64,000 nucleotides of DNA from contig OZ020523.1 of the NCBI GenBank assembly GCA_963971425.1, positions 17,852,867 through 17,916,866 on the forward strand, read 5' to 3'. The translations under genes and the position numbers were made by a program. Origin of the DNA: Bryoerythrophyllum caledonicum (Eukaryota; Streptophyta; Bryopsida; Pottiales; Pottiaceae). The notes under the pieces are model-generated. The model searched no databases. It saw only the letters and a list, made by a program, of their open reading frames with translations, and was not told where the DNA came from. This document shows, one piece after another, positions 46,286 through 58,164 of this stretch (position 1 is its first letter; each line of letters opens with the position of its first letter).

Positions 46286-47212
46286 ATGCCATAACAGCCC
46301 ATTGGTGGTCACGATATTTTACATGTATGGTGCCTTATCTCAGCATGATATGGTTTAAATCTTGAATTGACCTTCAAATGAAAGTTGTTGGTCAAAGAAT
46401 CTTCAATCGAAAGGTATAAGTCTTGTGAAAATTTAATACATTTGTTTATTCTACACATAATAAATTATGTACCTGTAAGGGTTTCAGGGTTTCCGACTGA
46501 CGCCCAAGAGCATCGCAAGTAGTGTCCAGCAACTCGTCATTTGTCGAGTCTATATATGGCATGTGGTCGGGTTTCAGGTAAACTTTGTGTGTATCGCCCC
46601 AACAAGCCCACGCTACAGCTCTTGCCACACCTTGGTCCCTCAGACCACCCCAAACATGTTCACTCCTCGTAGCTACAATTGTCAGATAATTGCTTGTGAG
46701 AGGAAATGTTGACTTCGAAGGATATACAATGAAGCAAAGATGATACGCCAAAATGTCCTCCTTGTAGCCTTGAGTAATATATTTTTGAAGAGAAGAATGT
46801 CACTTTTCCAGTTTTGCGAGGTTGTTGATGGAGAGCCATTTTCAGCTTTAGATTTACAACACCGCTAATTATTATGTTGCAATGACGGTTGCCGGTATTG
46901 CTCGCAATGTTCTGAAGGCATGTTTCCATGCTACACCCGACCCATCAGAAATGGTTCGATCGAGCTACTTCCATGCACAACCAAACCTTTTGACCCGTCA
47001 TTCTTGCGTCGGGGGTTCCACCAAAATGTAAAAGATGCCAACTCCCTTGGCAAGCCAATAATCTATTTTTATTTCCTAACATGCCATTCTCTTGCATATC
47101 AAATTCTTTATGAGTGGACAAGTCAACCTAAAAAGTTAAACATGCCATGTCACTTGCCCCACCCTTGGAAGTTGGAGCTCAAAATAGCCCATATTGTATT
47201 AACATGGAAATA
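46286..47212. other. GGTGGCCAC repeat copy, then intergenic DNA
   Basis: 46296-46495 matches the 10163 and 19640 repeats. 46495-47212 has moderate GC and ORFs on both strands with no recognisable product; the ACACCCGACCCATCAGAAATG stretch near 46932 resembles 50205-50225. Confidence 0.4.
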
Positions 47213-48578
47213 ACTACACTAAAGATGACATTTAGTGTAGTAGACACTAAATGCAAACCCATGCATCAATTGTAAAGTTTGCAACTAGTGTAGTGACAAA
47301 ACTATACACTAAATGTCAACTACTACATTAAATTTCAATTCGAGCAAATAGTAGAACATGAGTTTTTAGAACATGAGCAAATAGTAGAACATGAGTTTCT
47401 TGTGGACATTTAGTGTATGAAACCTAGAAAATGATTATGTGTACATTTCGAGCACCAAAGTAAAGAAGAATTTGAGTGCATTCAGAAAAACAACAATTTG
47501 CCAGAGAAAGATTGGAAAAAGTAGAATGTAGGTATGGAACAAAAGAAAAATCTTTAAAATTGGACAAAGTAGAATGTACTGTACATATGGAAGGAAAATA
47601 AAATTGCAAGTACAAGATTGAAAAAATAAGAATCAAAAAGAAAAGTGAGAAAAGAAAGGAATATTGGAAAAGGAAAAAAATATAAATATACAATAAATAT
47701 AGAACATTAAATATTCATCAGATAATCATTAAATATGCATTAAAAACATTCATTAAATATGCATTAGATATTCAATAAATATTCATTAAATATGCATTAA
47801 ATATTCATTGAACATTCAATGAAAGCTCATTAAATATTCATTAGAAAGTTACTATTATTAGAAATTCAAATGTATATAAGAAATTTCTTAAAATTTCATT
47901 AAAACTTAATTATATATATAATATATAAATATACATTAAAAATTCATTGAATGATCATTAAATATTCATTTAATTACAAATATATATCAAATGGTCAAAC
48001 AAACTCATTAAAACTCATTAAAAACTCATTAAAAAATCATTAGAATTCGCTTAATAAACAAATATACATGAAATTGTCATAATGTATACATTAAGAACTC
48101 ATTGAAAATTCATTACATATTGAATAAATATACATTAAGTATGCATTAAATATTCAATAAATACACATCAAACATTCATTAAAATTTCATTAAATATATA
48201 AATATACATTGAATATTCATTAGATATTCATTAAAAATTTCAAGGAATGCAAGAGATGGGAATGGAAATGGTTGGGAATGGGAAGTGAAAGGAATGAGGT
48301 TGAGAATGAGACAGGGAAAATAAATGCACGGCAGCCGGTAGTCAGTTGACTAGGGGGCTAACACTATTTATCAACTTGTTAACAAATTTTTGTGCGGTTG
48401 ATTGGTGGCTAATCTAATTGACAACCTGGTTACAAATAGTGTATTAGGTAGGTGGATGATTGGGGGTTATAATAAATGACAAAGGCGACTTATACTAATT
48501 GCCAACTTGTTAACAAATAGTATAATAGAATAAGTACACTACTTGTACCATTCCACTAAATGTCATCTTTAGTGTAGT
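47213..48578 (+). mobile_element. Long ACTACACTAAA element with ATTCATTAAATAT tandem core (E1)
   Basis: Terminal inverted repeats of about 25 bp begin ACTACACTAAAGATGACA (47213) and end TGTCATCTTTAGTGTAGT (to 48578). Each terminus is itself an imperfect palindrome (CTACACTAAA n7 TTTAGTGTAG). The left subterminal region (47240-47690) matches 60750-61090, the right (48250-48545) matches 62180-62370. Between them, 47690-48240 is a degenerate tandem array of ATTCATTAAATATGC-like units. No coding capacity. Confidence 0.75.
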
Positions 48579-48865
48579 GATCTTCTCTTCCCTCCATTAC
48601 TGGTGAAGTTGCTATAGGAGTTGCTATAGGGGTTGCTACAACGGGTCAAGTAGGATCTCTCTATTTACCCTGGTCGAGCGTTGCACCAAGCCTCAGCCTT
48701 AGGTCGAATCCCCATGAAATGTCCGACCCAAATTATCACTGTAGCTTCCCTACTTGCAAAATGTAAGGAAGAAAATATAGGGCCACTTCTGTGCATCACA
48801 CCTGTCAACTATTTTAATCAACCCAAGGTTTTAGGTGCTTCCAAGTAGTACCCCAACTATCTTTA
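48579..48865. other. Short intergenic spacer
   Basis: No gene. GTTGCTATAGGAGTTGCTATAG near 48610 is a short direct repeat. Confidence 0.3.
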
Positions 48866-50028
48866 TTAACCCCTAAAGTTCCTTGACAATTTCTGTCCAA
48901 AACTAGTCCAAAACTGCCATAGTCAAACATGGTCGCAATAATCACATTTTTTAGAAGAATTCTCAACTCTTAACCGTAAGATCTAAAACTAGACTCATGT
49001 ATAATAATCCTGTAAAATTTTAGTTGCAATCCACCGCACGGATGTGAAGATTATAGTGTTTGAAGTGCAAGAAGTAGTTTTTTTTCCCTCTTGCCCGACA
49101 AAGTCAGCTCACTTTGACTAAGCATATCTTCTAGTTTTTATAGTACATTGTATTGGAAACCATTACCAATGTAAAGAATATGATGTTAGCTAAGTGTGTG
49201 CAAAATTTGAGGTCATTTCGAGGGGTACATCATGCTCAAATAAATACTTTAGTGAAAGGGGTATAAAACAATGCAAATGACTACAAATGAAGTAAGAAAT
49301 GTTTTGCTAAATATGAAATTACAAATTCAGAAATCCGTACAATTGAAATGTGGAATTTAATTTTTTACTTATTTTAGAGATTTTCTTCTTCTAAAACGGG
49401 TAAAATCTCTAATTTTAATGGATTTATTGAATTATTCAAATATTACAGGTGAAGGCAGGGCATCAAAATGGGGACCCTTCAAGAAATGAAGGGCCACGTC
49501 ATTCACCCACTCCCCTATGCGGGACCTGCGCAACTCCTCGGGGGTGGCCCGCCACTACAAGGCGGCGTTTTATTTTTATTTTTTTCCTTCACATGTGCCA
49601 TATCTTTCAGTACCCGGGCCCTGCCACAGCCCCTGCCATGCACCACTTTATGCTATTTAAAAAAAAAATCTATTTATCCTTTTTCTTGGAATTTGTGGGG
49701 TCTTCCCTTTTACTATTCTTCCCCTTGATTTGGGCTGCCCCACCCTCCCTCCATCCTTTGTGCCCCTACTTACTACCCCTCTTTCACACTTGATTTTCAT
49801 TGGTTCCCAGGGGTGCCCAGGCTGCCCATCCTCCCCATTTTTGACAATATGTGGTACTAACTTTCAAACCATAAATCCAAAAAAAAAATTAAAAATACCT
49901 CCACGGAGCTCTTATCAGGGCCGATCTATAATAAAATTTATTTTAAAAAAAGATTTTTTTTCGAATTTTAGGAACCTGCCCAAAATGTGAAATACCCCCA
50001 AGGGAGACTCTGGTCCTTTAGGGGTTAA
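48866..50028 (+). mobile_element. TTAA-flanked non-autonomous element (copy j), longest
   Basis: TTAACCCCTAAAGTTCCTTG at 48866 and GGTCCTTTAGGGGTTAA to 50028: the best-preserved ends of the family, 1163 bp. Core CCACCGCACGGATGTGAAG near 49030. 49449-49840 is a more GC-rich insert found in no other copy here; it carries two overlapping short ORFs with no recognisable product. Confidence 0.8.
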
Positions 50029-51648
50029 GAGAATGTGACACGTCCCACCTTGAAGTTCCCCATGCGTCATTGCTGTGATTAGTATGTTGGAAGGAATGGA
50101 GAATTTGATGGGCTTGAAAAGCTGCTACATCATCCCCGAGATAATTAGCTACACCCGACCTTCTTTTTTCGGGTAGGGTGAGAAGCTAGCTACATGGAAG
50201 TGACCCGACCCCGTCAGAGATGACGGGTTGGGCATTACATGGAACTAGTCTCTTGGGTGGTCCATTTTTCTGGCCTTTTAACTTTTGGGGCTCTAGAGGT
50301 TTTTTTTTTTAATACTTCTGGCAATTTGGAGCCTACTGCCCCATATTATCCTCAAAGGCCCCCCCATTGATCAAATTGGGCCCCCCTCCAACATAAAAAT
50401 AGGGTCCGGTTTTGTCCCTACCCTCCCCTAGCCTTCCAAGCCCGAGGCTTGGTGCAATGTATTTAGGCAAATCCGGTCAGCATGGGAACCCGATCCATGC
50501 AACCTTTGGCTCTACCATAAGAGCGTGAAGCACCTCATGAAGCCCTGCAAATGCCTCCCCCAGAAAGGCCCTCCCACTGGAAACGCAGGACGGGGGTTTT
50601 GAATTGGTGTTGAAATGGGAAACCAAAGCAGCTCCCGATGTGATAACTCTCTTCCCTGATATACCCTGTGCTTATCCACGTGACTGTCTTAAATCCGCTT
50701 CGTTATGGGAAAGGAGTTCAGTCCACTGACCTTCACCAGAAAGTTGTTACCGCATAGAAAGCCATCGCAGACCAAGTTGCACCCAAATAATTGCGCTCGG
50801 CCATTCCTGGCGCGCACTTTTCTTGTTAGGTTACATTTTGCAATGAAAACGCGGTTTAGTTTTTGAAAAAAAACAATAAAAACAGAAAAAAAACAAATAC
50901 AGTACAGAGCCGGCTGGTACAAAATCTCGCTCAAAATACGCAAATGATCCCTGGCACCTCCGTCCAATGCCGGGTCGCTATTTCACCCGTACTTCATCCG
51001 TTGGACGGAGATGCGAGAACTGTCACCAGCTTCTGTTCTCCTGGTCACATGTTCTCTTTCATTTTACTTCACATCACAAAAATCCGAGGGTCTTTGAATG
51101 ATATCGTTCGCATATGAAAATCATATCATTCCAAGGGGCTCCTGGGTCTAATATATTCCGTATGTCGAAACGATATCGTTTGCATCTTTTGAAAAACATT
51201 ATATCGTTATTATGTAAAATTTGTATCACAAAGTTTCAATACAAGATTTAAACAAATGATATTTCAAATCCATATGAAAATAATTTTATAGAAATCTGAT
51301 ATGAAATTTTTGAAGGCACAATTAAAATCAATGAAATTGCAAAACATTGGTTGCAACAATATAAAATGAAATAGAAGTACTCAACTCGACACCACCGTAT
51401 TCAATACCACACCACCACTGTATACAGTATCCCCATACACCTCCGTATACAGTATGCCCGTACATCTCCGTAGACAATATCCCCATAAACCTCCGTATAC
51501 AGTCCCACGCAGGTTCAAACTCAAGTCGACTGTGTGTCAGTTTAGAACCACCATCACTATCGATGCATGCACAGATTCCATCCTCAACCGGGACATGGAT
51601 CAGCAGCTGCAGGCCTTGCGCATAAAACTATTCACGAGGATTCCCTAC
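50029..51648. other. Intergenic DNA with a 25-bp tandem repeat
   Basis: No gene supported. 50160-50230 has ACCCGACC / CGGGTAGGG inverted stretches. 51413-51506 contains about four 25-bp units of CGTATACAGTATCCCCATAC type. GATATCGTTTGCA occurs near 51170 and again near 54388. Confidence 0.45.
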
Positions 51649-52590
51649 TTAACCTCTAAAAACCCAATCCATTTTTCCTCAAGAAACACTCCAAACCTAC
51701 CACTACCAAAAAGTGGCAAGAACATTTAATTTTGAAGTAAAATTTTGGTCATTTAACCTTAGGAACTCAAACTAAATATCTATATAAAGTCACCATATTT
51801 TTAAGGCTATAATCCACCGCACGGATTGAGAGATTATCGTGTTTGAAATTTTAAAAATGGCTCATTCTTTTCCCTGCATTAAGTGGATCAGCAGGCTTTA
51901 ACTTCACTTGTTATCAAATTTTTGCACTACATAAGGTCTAAATTTTTTACAATTGTGTTTAATATGATGTTAGTTGCCTACACACCAATTTTTAGGCATA
52001 GAAAAGGAGTGTAGCATATTCAAAACACTTGTGCAAGAAGCGGAGGTTGAAATTTTTTTGGAAAGTTTCTATTTCACAAATTATTTTTTTGTGAACTCAA
52101 TATACTTGAGAATGATAATCCAAACGATTGATAAGAAGGTTTTCACCACATGTTGTGGTCAAAAAAATAAAAAGTGGAAAATTTGAAAATCTTTAGGTTT
52201 TATGTAGAAATAATGTTTTTTTTCCCCCTTTCCCGAAATGTGTGAAAATGTTTGACATGAGTAAAAATGCTCTTTGTACACTAAAGACTAGAATTATTTT
52301 TTTAAATCATAAAATAAGGTATTATTCTTTATATGTACAAAAAATCTCAATGTCAATAGAAACTTTTAGCAAATTGCCCGAACTTACCGGACTCCCCATA
52401 TTGACCTTTAAATGGTGATAACTTTTGAATCATGAATCCAAAAAAAGTTATAAAAATATCCCCACGAAGCTCTTACAAGGGAAAATCTAGTCTAAAATTT
52501 TCATAAGACAATTAATTTTTTCCGAATTTTAGGTACCTACCCAAAATCCAAAATACACCCTATGGGTACAATTGGGCTTTTAGGGGTTAA
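51649..52590 (+). mobile_element. TTAA-flanked non-autonomous element (copy k)
   Basis: TTAACCTCTAAAAACCC at 51649 and GGGCTTTTAGGGGTTAA to 52590; 942 bp. Core CCACCGCACGGATTGAGAG near 51816, AGCATATTCAAAACACTTGTGC near 52012. Same subfamily and length as the copy at 42301. Confidence 0.8.
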
Positions 52591-52707
52591 CTCCTAAAGG
52601 ACCGTCATAATTTTACACCAAAAACATTTCAAAGTCACTGAATTTAGTGTAATGAGTATGAAAGAAAGCAAATATTTTTATTTCCAATTTTTATGATAAG
52701 ATCTCAA
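52587..52707 (+). mobile_element. TTAA-family left-end fragment (copy l)
   Basis: TTAACTCCTAAAGGACCGTC begins at the TTAA that ends copy k, followed by TTTTACACCAAAAACATTTC, then breaks off at copy m. Two members abut at one TTAA. Confidence 0.5.
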
Positions 52708-53606
52708 CTAACCCCTAAAATTCCTTGACAATTTCACACCAAAACCTTTATCAAACTACCTCTCTAAGATACACTATTGCAAGACTGATTGAAACAAAAT
52801 TTTACTACTTTCAACCATAGGATCCTCAATTTAACTGCTACAAGGTGACACTCAAAAAATTTCATAAACTTTGACCATACGAATTGTAAGATACATGCAT
52901 TTGAAAAGTGCAATGTCGTTTTTTCTTCCCGGCTTGAACAAGGTCAACATACTTTGACTCAAGATATTTGCATACTTTCCAAATACACATTGCATAAAAT
53001 TTATGGATATATGTTCTTCCTTGTGTTAGGTCATTGCACACAAAAAAATCACAAGTAATGGAGGTCTTTGGATAAGGAAAGAAACTTGCAATGGCAAAGA
53101 TATAGAAACTAGCCATTTTCTTATGGAAGTAAGTTTATTCTCTAAGTAGAAAAATGTTTTAAAATCCGAATGGTGGATAGAAGTATCATGCATAATTCCA
53201 TCAACAGAAAAAACATATTTCTTCATGAAAAATGAAACCTTAATTTCTATGCGTTTTCAAGTAAAAACGATGAAGGTTGCTAAGAACTTTCCTTCATTGC
53301 TACCCACCACCAAAAAGTACACTATTCAACTTTCTATTGGTACCATACAAGCTCGACAGTAGTACTATTCAGCCCTACAATACCTTGCCCTCCTTGCCCG
53401 CCCTGACCGCCCTCCCCGTTTCAAACTTTGAACCTCAATAACTTTAGTTTTGTGCATTTGTTTCAAGAATTTGTTTTTCCACAAAGCTATTACTTAAACA
53501 CATCTATGATAAAATTTTTGAAGATTCATGACCTAAATTGACACCCATGTAAGCTACTTAAAATCACTAGAAGCCCACCTTGGAACTTTTTGCATTTTGG
53601 GGTTAA
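52708..53606 (+). mobile_element. TTAA-family element, second subfamily (copy m)
   Basis: CTAACCCCTAAAATTCCTTG at 52708, GCATTTTGGGGTTAA to 53606; 899 bp. Core GACCATACGAATTGTAAGAT near 52875. Colinear with 26157-26830. Confidence 0.7.
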
Positions 53607-55474
53607 TACTCATGAAACTTTATGTGGAAAAGAAATTTTTTTAGTACCTTGCCTAACAATGTATGCCAACGTGTGAAAATGTTTGTCTTCGGTTCATATG
53701 TTATTATTCACTAAAGATAAAAATACTTTTCACTAAAGACATAATCTTTGTATGGTAGTTGTATCAAAGGGGCCAATACGGATTATATGAACTCCAGATG
53801 GTTTTTACATCAATTTAACCATTGAGGATTTTCTTGATGTTTTGGACTCTTGACAGTAAAATTTGGTCAAAAATCTGATAAAAAAGTTGATTGAGAATTT
53901 GTAAACTGGTGAGGAAAAAATTAGTTACTCACAATTGATTATGATCCACATAATTTTCTTTTTCACACATAAAAAGAAATGATGTTATTGGTAGGACAAA
54001 GACGTTGAAGGCTTCAAAATACATTGTAACATATTATGGTTCCATTCTTATGTAAATGTTGTACTTGTATATGAAATCTATATATTTCCCATATTGTTTT
54101 TGTATACAAAATACTCTATTTAGTATTTATATCGTTTCTGTATATGAAATACTTTAAATGCAAATCATATCAAGTTTAACTTATACAAATACTATATAAC
54201 ATTTTTATGTACACTATATCGTATTCTAGAATATATATTTACAATATAAAGTTTTTTCCATATAAAATATGTGTAATATTTTAGATATATCACAATCATA
54301 TCAATTTTATATAAAATTTGTATCAAAAGTCAAAACATATAAATTTCATATTGCAAATTTATGATATGAATTCAAGGGGTATCAAGATGATATCGTTTGC
54401 AGTTAGATTTTATACACGTTGTGGATGATTATCACATGCAAGTTGTATACAGTTTTTCTCATATAAAGAATATATATTTTTTACATGACAGCGAGGGTTT
54501 GGGATTTTCCTGATGCAGGGTGAGGCTCCTATTTTCTCAATGATTGTTGAGAAAATAGCCTTTGTGAAAGTCGTCTTAAAAGAAGGAACAGAGGAGAAAG
54601 AGAGGGTGAGATTTGAACATGGAAAGAAGTTGAGCATGAGAGTTCTCATCTTCTCTTGTTATGCACCAATGAAATGCATGAGTAGTAACAACAATCACTG
54701 TCCTTGAGCCTTATCCAATGCAAGCTAAAGCTCCCCCATATAACCCAAGTTCCCTAAGAGTTAATTGACAATTCTCCACTCATCTCCTAAGCCAAGTCAC
54801 CTTCTTTGAATGGTGTCGGTTACTAACTTAGGTTAAGAATGTAGGGGTGATTAAAGGGATCACCGATTTCTTTCAAGAATCCCAATAGGCTCCGTGTAAG
54901 AGCATGGCCAGTGGTGCTCCTACTCGATGGCCAGAGGCCGGGATGGTTATGTAGCCGAGTAGTGAGCTGCCAGGGGCAAGTCCCACCCATGCCCGGTCGC
55001 AGTGCAGGCTCCACTTACTACGTTGTAAGGAAGTGGAAAAGTAGTGCACTTTTAGTCGGAATCTGCCAATGGACAGAGACGAGGTGACCAAACCCGACCT
55101 TGTGTCCACTCGGCAACAGAGTGCGGCCATGCTGCTGCCCTCTCCCTATGGAGCCCCAATGGAAGACCTATTGTCTTATGCCCCACGCCATCCACTAGGT
55201 TGGAGGATGGTTGGAGGTGCCCTAAAAGTTTCTTTCCATTTCCATGTTGCGCCGATATGTGAGGAAGCAAATGACTTCCATGCAATACTTGATTCTTCTT
55301 CTCATTTGTTTGACCAATTTTTTTAAAAATAAATTTTACACGAGGTTTCTTGAACACTTTGTCCACACGTTCCTTACAAAAATAGCCTTCAAAACATCAT
55401 TTTTACCACATCATCTCATTTAAGTTTAGAAGAGATCCTACCGCTACAATCTCAAAATGTTAATCTTGGAGTTT
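53607..55474. other. Intergenic DNA, no gene supported
   Basis: 53607-54480 is AT-rich with fragments of TTAA-family interior (GGAAAAGAAATTTTTTTAGTACC near 53630). 54480-55330 has higher GC and overlapping ORFs on both strands without a recognisable product or splice pattern. 54900-55200 could be an old gene fragment, but I cannot identify it. Confidence 0.35.
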
Positions 55475-56054
55475 TTAACTCCAAAAGGGCCAAGGCATTT
55501 TCTCACCAGAAACACGTCAAATTGCTCGTTCTAGTACAATGAGTGAAGAGGGAAACAAAGACTTTTATTTCTACATCTACCCATAGGATCTAATTCAAAG
55601 CTCATTACGTAACGTCCTCAAGAAATTCATAAACTTTGACCGCTTAGATTGAAAGATTATAGTGTGTGAAGTACAAAATGGTTCGTTTTCTTCCCTCTGT
55701 TGAGTGGATCAACAAACTTTGACTTCACTTGGTTTGAAATTTTGCACTACACAAGGTCTAGATTCTCTACCATCTTGTTAAGCATGAAGTTAGTTCCTTA
55801 CATACAAAATTTTAGAGGTAGGGGAGGGGTGTAGCATATTCAAAACAATTGTGTGAGGAGAGGAGGTTCAAAAACTACCAATTTGCATTTTATTTTTTGG
55901 AGTATTATAGGAAAAAAAATTGTATTCACACAAAGCTTTTAGTAATGTCCATTTACAGTATTAATTTCAAAAAGAAACGATATAAATTGGCACTATAGGA
56001 ACTTGCCCAAATTCTTAGAGTCCCGGAGGGAACTCTTGGGCCTTTAGGAACTAA
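55475..56054 (+). mobile_element. TTAA-family element, short (copy n)
   Basis: TTAACTCCAAAAGGGCCAAGG at 55475; core GACCGCTTAGATTGAAAG near 55638; AGCATATTCAAAACAATTGTG near 55834; right end GGGCCTTTAGGAACTAA to 56054. 580 bp, internally deleted relative to others. Confidence 0.65.
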
Positions 56055-56701
56055 TCAATGGAGTAGAGATTCCTCTAAAATGCCTAGCTCATTTAGGGGC
56101 TCATCAATCACACCTCTCAAAAGCGGGGAATCAATCACACCGGTCAAACATTGTATTCTGCCGGCTGTGTCAACGGGAAACACACACTCGGCAGCGCAGA
56201 GAAGATCGGGACCTTTCGTGTCCTGTGAGAAGATCGGGACCATACGTTGCCTCTGAGAGATGAGAGCATCCAGAGAGCTCCCTTGCGGATATCCCAACAC
56301 GACGAGTGCGAGTAAATGAATACCTGAGCGCATCGGAATGTCAAACAGGGAAAAGAGCAGAAAGAGCAGAAAAGCAGGCATGGCGCGTGACTTGGGTCCG
56401 CCGTCGCCGATGCCAGCGGTTGAGCGGATATTATAATGGAACATCCTCCGATTTGTTCCGGGTCCAGCCGCTCATTGGTCAGCGCACCCACGAGATGTAC
56501 AGTTATTCAGGATCCCAGACCATTAGACCTTAAACGCGTCATACTATATGTCTACGAAAAGTCTAGACTACTCTGATGAAGATACTTAGTGCAAACCGCA
56601 CTAAACGATTTGTAAATGTTCATTGATCCTCCTCTTTGAATACGGTAGTGAAGATAGTTGTGTACTCAGTAAGAACATTTCATTTCATCATTTTCACATC
56701 A
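56055..56701. other. Intergenic DNA
   Basis: Moderate GC. ORFs on both strands overlap between 56055 and 56530 with no recognisable domain. AAGATCGGGACC is repeated at 56202 and 56229. Confidence 0.35.
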
Positions 56702-57628
56702 ACTACACTAAAGATCATATTTGGTGTATGAGCGCGAATAGTGTAATTACCTTAGTACACTATTTGTGAACAAGTTCGCAATTAATGTTAGATGCCAATG
56801 TCATTAATGACACCACCAAACAACGGCTTAGTGGCTATCATACTTTCATTCTCCTTGTTGACTTTTCCCCATGTCCCACTCACCCTACCCCCAATGAAGC
56901 ACCTACCAGCCATCATGACTTAATTGTTCCCATTAACTATTATGTATTCCTATTTTTCAATCTTCTTCTTGCATATCTTTCAATGTTTTCATTCCATGAT
57001 TCATTTATGATATTTCAATATTTTTATATTACTACGTAATATTCTTCAAAATTTCCAAAGATTCCTCAGCATTCCTCAATATTTCCAAAGATTCTTCAAG
57101 ATTTTCCAAGATCCTCCAAGATCCATCAAGATTCCTCAAGATTCTCACAAGTCCCTAAGAATCTCCAAAATACATCAAGATTCTCCAAAGATTCCTACAA
57201 GATTCCTCATAACTCTCCATGATTCTCTGGGATTCCTCCAAAATTCCACAAAAAATTTCTACACTTGTCTATATTCCTCAATGTTCCGTAATATTCCTTA
57301 ACATTCCTCAAAATCTCTTAATATTCCTCATTATTTCTCATTATTTTTTTTGCAAGCCATTCTTTTTTTTTCCCTTGTTTTTCTTGCAAGTTCTATTTTA
57401 TTTAATCAACATTCTTCCTCCAAATGGTTGTTTTCTGTCTTAATGAACATATTATGTTTTTTTACCTTTCCTACACTAAATCCGTTACAATCTGTACTGA
57501 AATTCACATATAGTATAGGCTTTCACATTTACTGTATGGTTATGTCACAACACCAATTGCGAGTTTTGCATTTAGTGTATGGCTTCGCATTTAGTGTATG
57601 CTACACTAAAAGTGATATTTAGTGTAGT
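56702..57628 (-). mobile_element. ACTACACTAAA element with AAGATTCCTC tandem core (E2)
   Basis: Termini ACTACACTAAAGATCATATT (56702) and GTGATATTTAGTGTAGT (to 57628). Subterminal region 56726-56790 (AATAGTGTAATTACCTTAGT) is the reverse of 62290-62360, so E2 is in reverse orientation relative to E1 and E3. Core 57040-57330 is a degenerate array of AAGATTCCTCAAGATTCTCC-like units. No coding capacity. Confidence 0.7.
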
Positions 57629-58164
57629 GTGGTTATACTAAATATCATTAGTACAGTAGTGTACAGTTCTGTCAACCAGTGTACACTCCGGTAGGCCGGT
57701 GACGGTTTCGGGGTCGACGGTGCCAGATTCGGCCGCCAGACGCGTCTCGGTCGTCATATTCACCGAAGTTGGATTCTAGGCAGGGTCGTAATGTCAACCG
57801 AGTTCGGATCCAGGCCGGGATCGTTTTGATTCGATTATTGCGCGGCGACAGTGTTGAGAGTGGGAGTATTTCACGGGATCGTTGACGTACAAGCATACGG
57901 TGTTCGGGAGGAGTAGGGGTTGAATCTGGGTAGTTGTGTTGGTTGTGACTGTGCATGAGTGGTGCTTTAGAGGTCAGGTTGCAGGAATTCGGTTGTGAGG
58001 GCGTGGTTTTGCAAGATCAGGCGGAGCTAGCGATGTGGTTGCAGTGACCAAGTTGGTTGTTGAAGGCCAACGCTAATGGAGACATGGTGTTGCGTGTGGG
58101 TAGTTGACACCTCCGGTCACGCCGCTTGAAAGTGGTGGACTTCGGTAGATAGCTAGTAGCGACA
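57629..58164 (+). promoter_or_regulatory. Likely promoter/leader of the 58165 gene
   Basis: GC-rich, starting just beyond the end of E2. ORFs on the minus strand here are not supported. No clear TATA box seen. Confidence 0.35.

Noticed and set aside
49449..49990. Overlapping ORFs of 86-114 codons
   Set aside because: Proline- and phenylalanine-rich by composition, inside TTAA copy j, with no domain and no homologous segment in other copies.
54823..55366. Overlapping ORFs on both strands
   Set aside because: No recognisable motif, no splice pattern and comparable openness on both strands.
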